Assembly: GCF_026898155.1 (NCBI RefSeq)
Contig: NZ_CP114029.1
Span: forward strand, 5,435,072 to 5,499,071
Direction of reading: 5' to 3'
DNA length: 64,000 bases
From: Jiella pelagia
GTDB lineage: Bacteria > Pseudomonadota > Alphaproteobacteria > Rhizobiales > Rhizobiaceae
The notes beneath the pieces were generated by a model that was not told where the DNA came from, made no database searches, and saw only the letters and a list, made by a program, of their open reading frames with translations. Shown here piece after piece: positions 27,854 through 36,328 of the stretch (position 1 is the stretch's first letter; every line of letters begins with the position of its first letter). The position numbers were made by a program, and so were the translations under genes.

Positions 27854-28261
27854 TCAGACCCGGTCAGGCGCAGCTTGGACGATGCCAGTCCGGACGTTCC
27901 GAACGGCGATCGCAGGAAGGGACGCCCATTCCTGCCCCGACAACCACACCTGCGCCGCGGCTGCGGCCGTGGTGTCGTTCTCGGCGACCTTCTTGGCGAT
28001 CTGGCGTTTCAGCAGCTTGGCACGCTGCGACAGCTCGGTCTCGCTCGCCTTCAGGAGAAAGGCGTCGAGGCCGCCACGATGCTCCACCGAGCGCAGCGCA
28101 TGCGCCGACACCCGCAGGCGGAAACGCTGGCCGAGCGCGTCGGAGATCAGCGTGACATTGCACAGATTCGGCAGAAACCGGCGACGCGTCTTGTTGTTCG
28201 CGTGGGAGACGTTGTTGCCGGTCATGACGGCCTTGCCGGTCAGTTCGCAGGCGCGTGACAT
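27854..28261 (-). CDS. rpmB: 50S ribosomal protein L28 with C-terminal extension
   Basis: 135 residues beginning MSRACELTGKAVMTGNNVSH, the standard alphaproteobacterial L28 start, followed by KTRRRFLPNLCNVTLISDAL. The usual protein ends near LKRQIAKKVAEN at about residue 95; here about 38 residues follow (AQVWLSGQEWASLPAIAVRN and beyond). No early stop exists in either alternative frame just after the conserved part, so a simple indel does not explain the tail. It is probably a genuine extension or a lost stop codon. Confidence 0.93.
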   Translation of the reverse strand: MSRACELTGKAVMTGNNVSHANNKTRRRFLPNLCNVTLISDALGQRFRLRVSAHALRSVEHRGGLDAFLLKASETELSQRAKLLKRQIAKKVAENDTTAAAAAQVWLSGQEWASLPAIAVRNVRTGIVQAAPDRV

Positions 28262-28532
28262 CGGTTCACCTTTCAGTCTACGTAAAACCCTGACATCGCG
28301 CGCCGCCGTAACGAAACCGGCGCGATCATCGCTTCAGGGCATGATCGGGAAAATCAGGCGCTTCATAGTCGCGATCGAAAGAGGCGTCAAGGTTGACGTC
28401 TACACGCAAGAACACGGGACTGTGGCTTTCGTCCAACTCGCCAAGCCCGTAGGGACACCGGTAAGATCCGGCAACCATCCCGCCGCGAACGTTCCGGCGG
28501 ACGAGGTGCCCCTTGAAGATGTGGCTCATTCC

Positions 28533-29321
28533 ATGACTTTCAGACGAATCGCCATCACCCTGGCAGCTTTTTGCGGCGTTGCCCTCGCCCCTGTCCCGGC
28601 ACCCGCCGCCGAACAGGTCGTGACCACCGAATACGGCATGGCGTTGATCGGCCTGATCATCGGCAAGGCGACGTTCGACACCGTCATCGACGATGGCCGG
28701 TTCTCGGTGAAGGGTCGGATGTCGTCGGCCGGCCTCGGCCAGCTCGTCTCCAAGACCGGCGGCACAAGCCAGGTCTCCGGCCGCGTCACCTCTCGTGGCT
28801 TCGCCTCCGAGCGTTACGGCCTCGATTACACCTCCGACGGCAAGCGCTGGACGAGCGACGTGCGCTTGCGCTCCGGCCGGGTGATCGATTCAAGTGTCAG
28901 CCCGAAGCGGTCAAGCAAGGAGAAGCCTTCCTACGTTCCGGTGCAGCGCGCGCAACTCTCGTCCGTGGTCGATCCGCTGAGCGGCCTGATGATCCGCACC
29001 AACGATGCCGGCAGCGTCTGCCGGCGCACCCTGCCGCTCTATGACGGCTGGTCGCGGCTTGATCTCAAGCTTTCGCCGAAGGCACGGCAGACCGTCTCGC
29101 TGGCCGGCTACGAGGGCGAGGCGGTCATCTGCAACGTCCGCATCGAACCCGTCAGCGGCTACGACAGGAAATCCAAGGGCCTGCAGTTCCTGAGAAGCCA
29201 GACGATCGAGTTGTGGTTTGCGCCGATCGCCAGGCCCGACGTCTTCGTCCCCGTTTATGTCCGCATCCCGACCACCATCGGTCCCCTCACCCTGCAGGCG
29301 ACATCCGTATCCGTGAAGTAA
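28533..29321 (+). CDS. Exported DUF3108-type protein
   Basis: 262 residues: signal peptide MTFRRIAITLAAFCGVALAP with a PAPAAE cleavage region, then YGMALIGLIIGKATFDTVID and a beta-rich mature part that includes SSAGLGQLVSKTGG and IELWFAPIARPDVFVPVYV. This matches the envelope DUF3108 proteins often found divergent to rpmB in rhizobia; their function is unknown. An in-frame open region extends far upstream, antisense to rpmB, but the signal peptide fixes the start at 28533. Confidence 0.82.
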   Translation: MTFRRIAITLAAFCGVALAPVPAPAAEQVVTTEYGMALIGLIIGKATFDTVIDDGRFSVKGRMSSAGLGQLVSKTGGTSQVSGRVTSRGFASERYGLDYTSDGKRWTSDVRLRSGRVIDSSVSPKRSSKEKPSYVPVQRAQLSSVVDPLSGLMIRTNDAGSVCRRTLPLYDGWSRLDLKLSPKARQTVSLAGYEGEAVICNVRIEPVSGYDRKSKGLQFLRSQTIELWFAPIARPDVFVPVYVRIPTTIGPLTLQATSVSVK

Positions 29322-29591
29322 TCAGGGCCAGAGCCCTTCGCCGTGACGCCCGCCGCGGGCGAAGCGTTCAAGCGGCACCTTGCTTGGCCGTCAGATCCGG
29401 ATACGCCACCGGGCGGGTAATCATGAGACGCGTCGATCCCAGACGATCACTTTGCCTTATATTCCGCCGTGCAAGTACCTGTAATGAAACTCCGCCGGGA
29501 CGCGGTCGTTGGTTTCATGAGTGCCTGTTCGGCGCCGCTGCAAGAGCGCGCTGAACGAATGGCTCTTTGAAGGAACACGGAGGAATTGACG

Positions 29592-30431
29592 ATGCGCACT
29601 GCAACCGCCATCACTCTCGTTACCACCATGGGTCTTGCCGCTTCGCCGGCCCTTTCCCAAGACGCTGTCAACCGGACCGATTCCGGCACCGTCGCTGCGC
29701 CGGGCGCGAATTCTGCGGCGTCGAACGTGGCACCCACACGGAACCGCGACGTGGTCTCGCTCCCCGATTGGCACCCCGACGTTTCGGGAGCCAACGTGCA
29801 GAGCGTCGAGGACCTGATCGACAACGATGTCCTGGGCGCTAATGGCGAGGACATCGGTGACGTCGAGAACGTGATGTTCGACGCTTCCGGCAAGGCCGTC
29901 TCGATCATCGCAGAAGTCGGCGGCATCTGGGACATTGGCGATACCCACGTCAACATTCCCTGGAGCGATCTCGAATTTACGGCTGACGGGGTCAGGATTC
30001 CGGTGACCGAAGATACCGTCGGCGAATATTCGCTGTTTGACGACGACGTGCTGACTGCCAGCACCGCGCAGAGCGAGGTCACCGAAGTCGATGGTGGCTG
30101 GTTCTCGGACGTCGATACGGGCCCGCGCGTCTGGCGCGCCACCGAACTCATCGACGACTATGCCCGCTATCAGGGTGGCAGCAGCTGGACGAATTACGGC
30201 TATGTCGACGATGTCCTGATCCAGGATGGCCAGATCTCCGCCGTTGTCGTGCGCCCCGACAACAGCTTCGGCCGGGGCAACGGTCTCTACTCCTACCCGT
30301 ACTACGGCTACGACTACGGCTGGTCGCCGGGCTTGGCGAACTACGATCTCCCCTATGATCAGGCGACCATCGAGGCACGCCAGCCGATGGAAGGCGTCGC
30401 AGACGCCACCGCGGGTTCCGTCGCAAATTGA
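29592..30431 (+). CDS. Exported PRC-barrel domain protein
   Basis: 279 residues. Signal peptide MRTATAITLVTTMGLAASPA; PRC-barrel-like strands in VEDLIDNDVLGANGEDIGDV followed by ENVMFDASGKAVSIIAEVGG; a second similar unit near WRATELIDDYARYQG with YGYVDDVLIQDGQISAVVV; and a Tyr/Gly-rich C-terminal stretch (YSYPYYGYDYGWSPG). PRC-barrels serve in RNA processing and photosynthetic reaction centres, but exported forms are of unknown role. GGAGGAATTGACG precedes the ATG. Monocistronic as far as can be seen. Confidence 0.82.
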   Translation: MRTATAITLVTTMGLAASPALSQDAVNRTDSGTVAAPGANSAASNVAPTRNRDVVSLPDWHPDVSGANVQSVEDLIDNDVLGANGEDIGDVENVMFDASGKAVSIIAEVGGIWDIGDTHVNIPWSDLEFTADGVRIPVTEDTVGEYSLFDDDVLTASTAQSEVTEVDGGWFSDVDTGPRVWRATELIDDYARYQGGSSWTNYGYVDDVLIQDGQISAVVVRPDNSFGRGNGLYSYPYYGYDYGWSPGLANYDLPYDQATIEARQPMEGVADATAGSVAN

Positions 30432-30591
30432 TGCCAGTTTCGGCTTGAGGCCGACGGGCGACGGGACCGGGCTGTGCGCAGCCCGGTCCTTCCTATATCG
30501 GAGGGTCCGCGGGCCTCCAGTCCGAGTGAATCGCGTCGTCCTTCGTGCACCGAACCGGCGCCAGCCAGAGGACGCCGTTAAGAGGAACCCG

Positions 30592-31155
30592 ATGGCCCGC
30601 AGAAGCGAAAAACAGGATTTCCCGGTCTCGAAGGTTCGTCGTTTTCTCGAGCCCGGTCCCGTCGTCCTCGTCACCTCGCGTCACGGCGAGGAAACAGACG
30701 TCATGACCCTCGGCTGGCATGTCGTCCTCGAGTTCACCCCGTCGCTGGTCGGGCTGATGGTCTCGTCGGCGAACCACACCCACGACCTGATCCGGCAGAG
30801 CGGCGAGTGCGTGATCAATCTGCCGACCACCGATATGACCGAAACCGTCATCGGCATCGGCAACACGTCAGGCGCCGACATCGACAAGTTCGTCAAGTTC
30901 GGCCTGACCGCCGCGCCGGCCAAGCACGTCGCCGCACCGCTGATCACCGAGTGCCACGCCAGCTTCGAATGCCGCCTCGCAGACGACGCGCTGATCGACA
31001 GCCGCGACTTCTTCGTCTTCGAAGTGGTCAAGGCGCATGTCGCGCCGGAGCCGGAGCATCCCGAGACGCTGCACTATCTCGGCGAGGGTCGCTTCATGGT
31101 CTCGGGCAGGATCATCGACAAGCGCGAACTGTTCACGCCGGCGATGCTGGCCTAG
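30592..31155 (+). CDS. Flavin reductase-like FMN-binding protein
   Basis: 187 residues. The flavin-reductase-like fold is recognised by PGPVVLVTSRHGEETDVMTL, then TPSLVGLMVSSANHTHDLIR and SGECVINLPTTDMTE; GADIDKFVKFGLTAAPAKHV follows. Such proteins bind FMN and may reduce flavins or act as oxidoreductases. AGAGGAACCC precedes the ATG. The stop TAG at 31153-31155 is part of the CTAG target duplicated by the IS5-family element that follows, so the insertion kept the stop codon. Confidence 0.85.
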   Translation: MARRSEKQDFPVSKVRRFLEPGPVVLVTSRHGEETDVMTLGWHVVLEFTPSLVGLMVSSANHTHDLIRQSGECVINLPTTDMTETVIGIGNTSGADIDKFVKFGLTAAPAKHVAAPLITECHASFECRLADDALIDSRDFFVFEVVKAHVAPEPEHPETLHYLGEGRFMVSGRIIDKRELFTPAMLA

Positions 31156-31210
31156 GGTCTGTTGAGTTTCAGGGATTCCCGTTTGGGGTTTGATGTGATT
31201 CAAGCTTTCG

Positions 31211-31579
31211 ATGGACCGCCTGATATTGACCGACGCCCAGTGGGCGAAGATGGAACCGCACTGCGAGGGCAAGACCCGTGACCCTGGACGGAGCGGACGC
31301 GACAATCGCCTGTTCGTGGAGGCGGTGTTGTGGATCGCCCGGACGGGCAGCCCCTGGCGAGACCTGCCGGCTCGGTTCGGCAAGTGGAACTCGGTCTATG
31401 TCCGGTTTCGGGACTGGCGCGATCGCGATGTTTTCCAACGGCTGTTCGAGGCCTGCTCGGATGAACCGGACATGGAGTTCGCAATGGTCGATGCCACCAT
31501 CGTCAAGGTCCACCGCCATGGACAGGGCTCAAAAGGGGGACTCAAAGCCAGGCCATTGGCCGCTCGAAAGGCGGCATGA
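31211..31579 (+). CDS. IS5-family transposase, first frame (orfA)
   Basis: 122 residues: MDRLILTDAQWAKMEPHCEG, the DUF4096-type N-terminal domain, then GSPWRDLPARFGKWNSVYVR and the first catalytic Asp in MVDATIVKVHRHG. It ends shortly after an A4-G5 run at 31531-31539. Slipping one base back there joins it to orfB without a stop (the joined reading gives GTQSQAIGRSKGGMTTKIL), as expected for the programmed frameshift of this group. Confidence 0.88.
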   Translation: MDRLILTDAQWAKMEPHCEGKTRDPGRSGRDNRLFVEAVLWIARTGSPWRDLPARFGKWNSVYVRFRDWRDRDVFQRLFEACSDEPDMEFAMVDATIVKVHRHGQGSKGGLKARPLAARKAA

Positions 31580-31962
31580 CCACGAAAATCCTGGCTCTGA
31601 CCGACGCCTTGGGCAATCTGGTCCGCTTCGTCCTGATGCCCGGTCACCGGTTCGACACCGTCGGCGTCGCCCCACTGCTCCGGGATATCGAGTTCGGCGC
31701 TTTGCTCGGCGACAAGGCCTTCGACAGCAACGCCATCATCGCCGACCTCGATGAGCGTGGTGCAACGGTCATCATTTCCCAGCATCCCCGCAGAGCTTCG
31801 CCCCGGCAGATCGACGCGGAGATCTACAAGTGGCGCCACCTCATCGAGAACTTCTTCTGCAAGCTCAAGGAGTTCAAACGTATCGCCATGCGAAGCGAAA
31901 AGACCGATCTCAGCTTTGCAGCCATGATCCATCTCTCCGCCGCCGTCATACATTCCCGATGA
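31576..31962 (+). CDS. IS5-family transposase, second frame (orfB)
   Basis: 128 residues, overlapping orfA by ATGA. It contains the second catalytic Asp (LLGDKAFDSNAII) and the Y-x2-R-x3-E-x6-K signature with the catalytic Glu (YKWRHLIENFFCKLKEFKR). With orfA it makes a complete DDE transposase through -1 frameshifting. Intact, so the element may still be active. Confidence 0.88.
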   Translation: MTTKILALTDALGNLVRFVLMPGHRFDTVGVAPLLRDIEFGALLGDKAFDSNAIIADLDERGATVIISQHPRRASPRQIDAEIYKWRHLIENFFCKLKEFKRIAMRSEKTDLSFAAMIHLSAAVIHSR

Positions 31963-32072
31963 AACTCAACAGGCCCTAGCCGCGTCTGCCCGCGATGCCC
32001 GCTTCCGTCAGCCGGCCTCTCCCCCGGTCCGGCCGGTTTCTGCGACGCCCCTAAAGCTGCTATGTCACCTTC

Positions 32073-32999
32073 GTGACAACAAGCGATTCTCCTCCCCCGC
32101 CGCGCAGCGCCGTCTATGGCGCGCCGCCCACCGATCTCGTTGACGTGCCACCGGGCGCCATGCAGCTGTCGCCGCTGCGCCCGGGCGCCGAGGCGCTGGA
32201 TCGCCTGCCGGACGCCGTACTCGACGAGATCGTCGTCGCAGCGCCGGCCGGCTCGATCGAGCGCCGCTTCGTGCTCGCCCACGCGCTGCGCGCTCTGGCG
32301 CCAGGCGGCTCGCTGACGGCCCTCGCGGCCAAGGACACGGGCGGCCTGCGCCTGCGCGCCGAGCTGGAAGCTTTCGGATGCGACGTCGCCGAGCGCTCGA
32401 AAGCCCGCCAACGCATCTGCAGCGTCGAACGGCCGGATGCGCCACAGGGGCTTGCCGAGGCGATCACTGCGGGCTCGCCCGTCACGCTGGAGGAATCGGG
32501 TCTGCGCTCGCAGCCCGGTATCTTCTCATGGAACCGCGTCGATCCGGGAACCTCGCTGCTCTGTCGCCGTCTTCCGCAGCTCTTCGGACGCGGCGCCGAT
32601 CTCGGCGCCGGTCTGGGCGTCATCTCAATGACGGTCCTGGCCTCGCCGAAAGTCGAGGCCTTGGCGCTGGTCGAGATCGATCGCCGCGCCGTCGAGGCGG
32701 CGAAGGTCAACGTCGCCGATCCGCGTGCTCGCTTCCTGTGGGCCGACGCGCGCCAGACCGAGCTGGCCGATCTCGACTTCGTCGTCACCAACCCGCCCTT
32801 CCACGCGGAAGGGATCGAGGATCGCGGCCTCGGCCAGGCCTTCATCACCGCCGCCGGCCGGATGCTGCGCCGCTCCGGCATGCTGTATCTCGTCGCCAAC
32901 CGCCACATGCCCTACGAGGACGTGCTGCGTGCGACGTTCCGGACCGTGACGACGGTGGCGGACGAGGCCGGCTACAAGATCTTCGAGGCCCGCAAGTGA
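32073..32999 (+). CDS. RsmC-like class I SAM-dependent methyltransferase
   Basis: 308 residues from a GTG at 32073. The C-terminal half is a Rossmann methyltransferase: GADLGAGLGVISMTVL (SAM loop), LVEIDRRAVEAAKVN and the catalytic NPPFH in DFVVTNPPFHAEGIEDRG, typical of rRNA guanine-N2 methyltransferases (RsmC/RlmG). The N-terminal half is the degenerate partner domain of this family. The stop overlaps the start of the pseudouridine synthase gene (GTGA), so both are one unit probably acting on rRNA. Confidence 0.87.
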   Translation: MTTSDSPPPPRSAVYGAPPTDLVDVPPGAMQLSPLRPGAEALDRLPDAVLDEIVVAAPAGSIERRFVLAHALRALAPGGSLTALAAKDTGGLRLRAELEAFGCDVAERSKARQRICSVERPDAPQGLAEAITAGSPVTLEESGLRSQPGIFSWNRVDPGTSLLCRRLPQLFGRGADLGAGLGVISMTVLASPKVEALALVEIDRRAVEAAKVNVADPRARFLWADARQTELADLDFVVTNPPFHAEGIEDRGLGQAFITAAGRMLRRSGMLYLVANRHMPYEDVLRATFRTVTTVADEAGYKIFEARK

Positions 33000-33748
33000 A
33001 GACCCCGACCTCCCGCATCGACAAGCTGCTCGCCAATCTCGGCTACGCCTCGCGGCGCGAGATCCAGATCCTGTGCAAAAACGAGCACATCCTGCTCGAC
33101 GGCGCCCCGATCCCCCGCGCCGATATGCGCGTCCCGCTGACGCCTGACCTGGAATTCCGGCTGGTGGTCGACGGCGAGGCGCTCGACCCGCTGCCCGGCC
33201 TCGCCCTGATGGTCAACAAGCCGCTCGGCGTCACCTGCTCGCACAAGGAGGCGGGACCGCTGGTCTACGATCTCCTGCCGACCCGCTGGCGCCGGCGCGA
33301 TCCCGCCATCTCGACGGTCGGCCGGCTCGACAAGGACACCTCCGGCCTGTTGCTGATGACCGACGACGGCGCGCTGCTCCACCGCATCATCTCGCCGAAG
33401 CGCCACGTCGCCAAGCGCTATCGTGCCGGCCTCGCCCGGCCGCTGACCGGCGGCGAAGCCGAACTCTTCGCCTCCGGCACGTTGATGCTCGAGGGCGAGG
33501 ACAAGCCCCTCGCCCCGGCGAAGCTGGAGATCCTCGGCCCGCAGGAAGCGATCCTTCAGGTTCACGAGGGCCGCTACCACCAGGTCCGCCGGATGTTCGC
33601 GGCGGCCGGTAACCATGTCGAGACGCTGCACCGGGAAGCCGTCGGCGGCCTGACATTGCCGAACGACCTCGAACCCGGCGCCATCCGCCGCCTGACCGAC
33701 GCGGATGTCGCCACGATCTTTGCCGACACGGTCGCCAGCGCCGGATGA
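32996..33748 (+). CDS. rsuA: RsuA-family 16S rRNA pseudouridine synthase
   Basis: About 250 residues from GTG 32996. An S4-like RNA-binding domain at the N-terminus (SRIDKLLANLGYASRREIQI) is followed by the catalytic motif VGRLDKDTSGLLLMTDDG, whose Asp attacks uridine, and by the C-terminal EGRYHQVRRMFAAAGNHVET. RsuA modifies a uridine in 16S rRNA helix 18. It overlaps the methyltransferase gene by four bases. The pair is flanked by two IS elements. RsuA rather than RluB/E is inferred from overall resemblance. Confidence 0.88.
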   Translation: MKTPTSRIDKLLANLGYASRREIQILCKNEHILLDGAPIPRADMRVPLTPDLEFRLVVDGEALDPLPGLALMVNKPLGVTCSHKEAGPLVYDLLPTRWRRRDPAISTVGRLDKDTSGLLLMTDDGALLHRIISPKRHVAKRYRAGLARPLTGGEAELFASGTLMLEGEDKPLAPAKLEILGPQEAILQVHEGRYHQVRRMFAAAGNHVETLHREAVGGLTLPNDLEPGAIRRLTDADVATIFADTVASAG

Positions 33749-33831
33749 CGGCGCCGACGAGATGGTGCCGCTGATCGGCGACTTCCTCGCCCGGAAGATC
33801 GGCTGACGGAGGCCACGGTGCCGGCGCCGTA

Positions 33832-34290
33832 TCAGGCTCCCTCGGCTGGATCGGGCGAAACCACCGCCGAGCCGACAAGAGCCACGCCGAGCCGGCCGAA
33901 AGTCTCGGCAGTAACGCGACCGGAGAGACGCAGAGAGATGCCGGCTAGCGCGGTCGTCGGCATGGTGCCGAACAATCCACTCCCGGCCGCCAGCATGCGG
34001 CCGGCGGCGCCGTCACCGTGATTGGCCTTCCAAACCCTCCTCTCCTCGCCGGAAGCCGGAGCCGGAGCCGGAGCCGGAGCCGGAAGAACATCCGGCCGAC
34101 CCTGACCGCTTTCCAGCCCATCCGGATGCCCGGGGTCGACGGCCAGCGCGGCCCATCGGTCATCGGGAAGCGGATCGCCGTAGGGCGAGACGATCACGCA
34201 GATGGCGAGGAGGACCGCAGGAAGGAGTGCGGCGCCTGCCCGGCTGCCCGACCGCAGCACCTGATAGTCGTCGAGACGTCCCTGAACCAT
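33832..34290 (-). CDS. Hypothetical protein with one membrane segment and Pro-Ala repeat
   Basis: 152 residues starting MVQGRLDDYQVLRSGSR with an excellent GGAGGGTGACG ribosome binding site upstream. It has one hydrophobic helix (AALLPAVLLAICVIV), a PAPAPAPAP linker encoded by five copies of a 6-base repeat, and a C-terminal region I do not recognise. The RBS is the main support for coding. Confidence 0.5.
   Translation of the reverse strand: MVQGRLDDYQVLRSGSRAGAALLPAVLLAICVIVSPYGDPLPDDRWAALAVDPGHPDGLESGQGRPDVLPAPAPAPAPASGEERRVWKANHGDGAAGRMLAAGSGLFGTMPTTALAGISLRLSGRVTAETFGRLGVALVGSAVVSPDPAEGA
34055..34084. repeat. Hexanucleotide tandem repeat (GCCGGA x5)
   Basis: Five perfect copies of GCCGGA, in frame with the hypothetical protein at 33832-34290, where it encodes alternating Pro and Ala. 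Length changes would add or remove Pro-Ala pairs without changing the frame. Confidence 0.85.
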
Positions 34291-34498
34291 CGTCACCCTC
34301 CCCATTCGGAACGGCGATCCTAGCTTTTGCGGGCGGGCTTGCGTTAGGCGCAGCGTCTCATCGATCGCCGTTCAGATTGTGCCGAGCGTTCCAATCCGTG
34401 CAATGATCGCGGCCCTTGTTCGGTACTCGTCCGTCCCGCTCTAGGGTCTGTTGAGATTTGGGATTCCACTCGGGGCTCGAAAGTGATTCAAGCTCCGA

Positions 34499-34867
34499 AT
34501 GGAACGATTTGTGCTGACGGACGCCCAATGGGCGAAGATGGAACCGCATTGCCTGGGCAAGCCGACGGATCCCGGGCGCAGCGGGAGCGACAATCGGCTC
34601 TTCATCGAGGCGGTTCTTTGGATCGTGCGAACCGGAAGCCCTTGGCGAGACCTGCCATCGCTCTTCGGCAACTGGAACACCGTCTTCAAGCGATATCGAG
34701 ACTGGGTCAAAGCCGACGTCTTCGTCCGGCTATTCGAGGCCTGCTCGCACGAGCCCGATATGGAATACGCCATGGTCGACGCCACCATCGTCAAGGTCCA
34801 CCGCCACGGCCAGGGCGCAAAAGGGGGACTCAGAGTCAGGCCATCGGCCGCTCCAAAGGCGGCATGA
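34499..34867 (+). CDS. IS5-family transposase, first frame (orfA)
   Basis: 122 residues, MERFVLTDAQWAKMEPHCLG through MVDATIVKVHRHGQGAKGG. Same organisation as copy A: the first catalytic Asp lies in MVDATIV and an A4-G5 slippery run at 34839-34847 precedes the stop. Slippage joins it to orfB. Confidence 0.87.
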   Translation: MERFVLTDAQWAKMEPHCLGKPTDPGRSGSDNRLFIEAVLWIVRTGSPWRDLPSLFGNWNTVFKRYRDWVKADVFVRLFEACSHEPDMEYAMVDATIVKVHRHGQGAKGGLRVRPSAAPKAA

Positions 34868-35250
34868 CCACCAAGATCCTTGCCCTTACCGATGCCCTTG
34901 GCAATCTCGTCCGTTTCGTCCTGCTGCCGGGCCAGCGCTTCGACACCGTCGGGGTTCCTCCTCTGATCGATGGCGTATGCTTTGGCGGACTGATCGCCGA
35001 CAAAGCCTTCGACAGCAACTCCATCATCCTCGAATTGACCGAGCGCGGCTCCAAGGCGGTCATCGCCCAGCACCCAAGACGTGCTTCGCCGCTGCAGATC
35101 GACGATGACCTCTACAAGTGGCGTCATCTCATCGAAAACTTCTTCGGCAAACTCAAAGAGTTCAAGCGGATCGCCATGCGCGCCGACAAGACCGACCAGA
35201 GCTTCGAAGCCGCCATCCACCTCGCCGCCGCCGTCATCCATTCGCGATGA
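34864..35250 (+). CDS. IS5-family transposase, second frame (orfB)
   Basis: 128 residues with IADKAFDSNSII (second catalytic Asp) and YKWRHLIENFFGKLKEFKR (catalytic Glu). Overlaps orfA by four bases. Intact. Confidence 0.87.
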   Translation: MTTKILALTDALGNLVRFVLLPGQRFDTVGVPPLIDGVCFGGLIADKAFDSNSIILELTERGSKAVIAQHPRRASPLQIDDDLYKWRHLIENFFGKLKEFKRIAMRADKTDQSFEAAIHLAAAVIHSR

Positions 35251-35263
35251 TCCTCAACAGACC

Positions 35264-35366
35264 CTAGAGCATGATCCCGAAAAGTGGGAACCGGTTTTCG
35301 GCAAAGATCATGCGCAGACAGAGAGATAGAGCGAGATGATGAGCGAAGCTCATCTCATCCCGCTCT
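35264..35366. repeat. Rhizobial palindromic repeat element
   Basis: The stretch CTAGAGCATGATCCCGAAAA, then GTGGGAACCGGTTTTCGG and AAAGATCATGC matches the widespread intergenic repeat of Rhizobiales, with CATGATC and GATCATG as inverted arms, then a second small palindrome GATGAGC/GCTCATC. IS copy B interrupts its left edge at CTAG. Confidence 0.85.
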
Positions 35367-36328
35367 AAAGCCCCTGCAACCAGGCGGCGAAGGGACGCTC
35401 GCTCAGCACCGGCTCCCCGCCCTCGCCGGTGCCCGCTCCGTCCCGGGCAAGCCGGCGCACCTCGCTCGGGGTGCGGCCGAAGCGCTGGCGGAAGCTGCGG
35501 GAGAACTGCGACTCGCCGGCAAAGCCGAGGCCATGGGCGATGGTGCCGATGAGCCGCAGATCCCGGCTGTCGCCGAGCGCCCGGTAGGCCTGCTCCAGGC
35601 GCCGTTCCAGGATGTAGGCGGCCACCCCGCCGAAGGGTTCGAAGAGCCGGTAGAGCGTCGAGCGGGAGAGGCCGATCCGCCCGGCGATGAATTCGGGTCC
35701 GAGCCGGGGATCGGAAAGATCTCGCGCGGATGAACTGCTGCGCCCGCAGCGTCGCCGCCCGCACCACGGCCGCCCGGCCCCGATCGAGCGCCCGGGGCCG
35801 CCGCGACAGGGTCGCGCCGATCAGGTCGACCAGCGCCGTGGCAGTCCCGTCGGCCTGCTCCTGCCGCAGGGTCGGTGCATGCCGGCTGAGAATCTTGATG
35901 AAGTCCTTGAGCAGTTCCGTCCCGGCATCCGGCACGATCCGCCCGTGCATCGTCTCGGCGTCGGGCACCACCTCGGTCATGACGTCGCGCGGCAGGATGA
36001 TGGAGATGTTGTGCGGCGCGATCGGCGCGAAGTCGGTAAGCTCCTGGCCGAAATCCACGACGTTGAGCACCGTCTCCGACGCCGTCGCGTCGACCCGCAG
36101 CATGAAATGGTCGAGCATGTCGGTGCGCAGCATCTTCTTGCGCCGGGCGAAGAAGAACGGGCTGGTCCGCATGTCGCTGACGATGACGCGGCCGAGATGC
36201 GTGCTCTCGACGCTGATGTCGAACGGCGCCTCGTCGCCGAACTGCGCTTCGAACATCACTCCGACGCGCTCGCTCCAGATGCCTCGGTCCGTCGACCGCA
36301 GCAGTCGGCTCGCAACGGCTGTGCTCAT
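35365..36328 (-). CDS. AraC-family transcriptional regulator (frameshifted as sequenced)
   Basis: N-terminal AraC-binding-like domain (MSTAVASRLLRSTDRGIWSE, then FEAQFGDEAPFDISV) followed by two HTH motifs: RIGLSRSTLYRLFEP and IAHGLGFAGESQFSRSFRQR with FGRTPSEVRRLA. The two parts are in different frames. The break lies near 35719-35724; dropping one base there restores IRADLSDPRLGPEFIAGRIG. The local sequence (GATCTCGCG) is not the GAGCTC motif, so this could be an ordinary sequencing error or a true mutation. Repaired length is about 320 residues. Ligand and targets are unknown. Confidence 0.82.

Larger units (their letters stand above)
31156..31975 (+). mobile_element. IS5-family (IS427-group-like) insertion sequence, copy A
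   Basis: 820 bases bounded by imperfect inverted repeats GGTCTGTTGAGTTTCA and TGAAACTCAACAGGCC and flanked on both sides by CTAG (31152-31155 and 31976-31979), read as a 4-base target duplication. It carries two overlapping transposase frames typical of this group. Confidence 0.9.
34445..35263 (+). mobile_element. IS5-family (IS427-group-like) insertion sequence, copy B
   Basis: 819 bases with terminal repeats GGTCTGTTGAG and CTCAACAGACC, flanked by CTAG at 34441-34444 and 35264-35267. Related to but clearly different from copy A (about 70% identical proteins by eye), so not a recent duplication. It is inserted at the edge of a rhizobial palindromic repeat. Confidence 0.9.

Noticed and set aside
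31152..35267. Composite transposon carrying the RsmC-like and RsuA genes
   Set aside because: The two IS copies differ too much to be a functional pair, each has its own CTAG duplication, and the genes between are ordinary chromosomal rRNA-modification genes.
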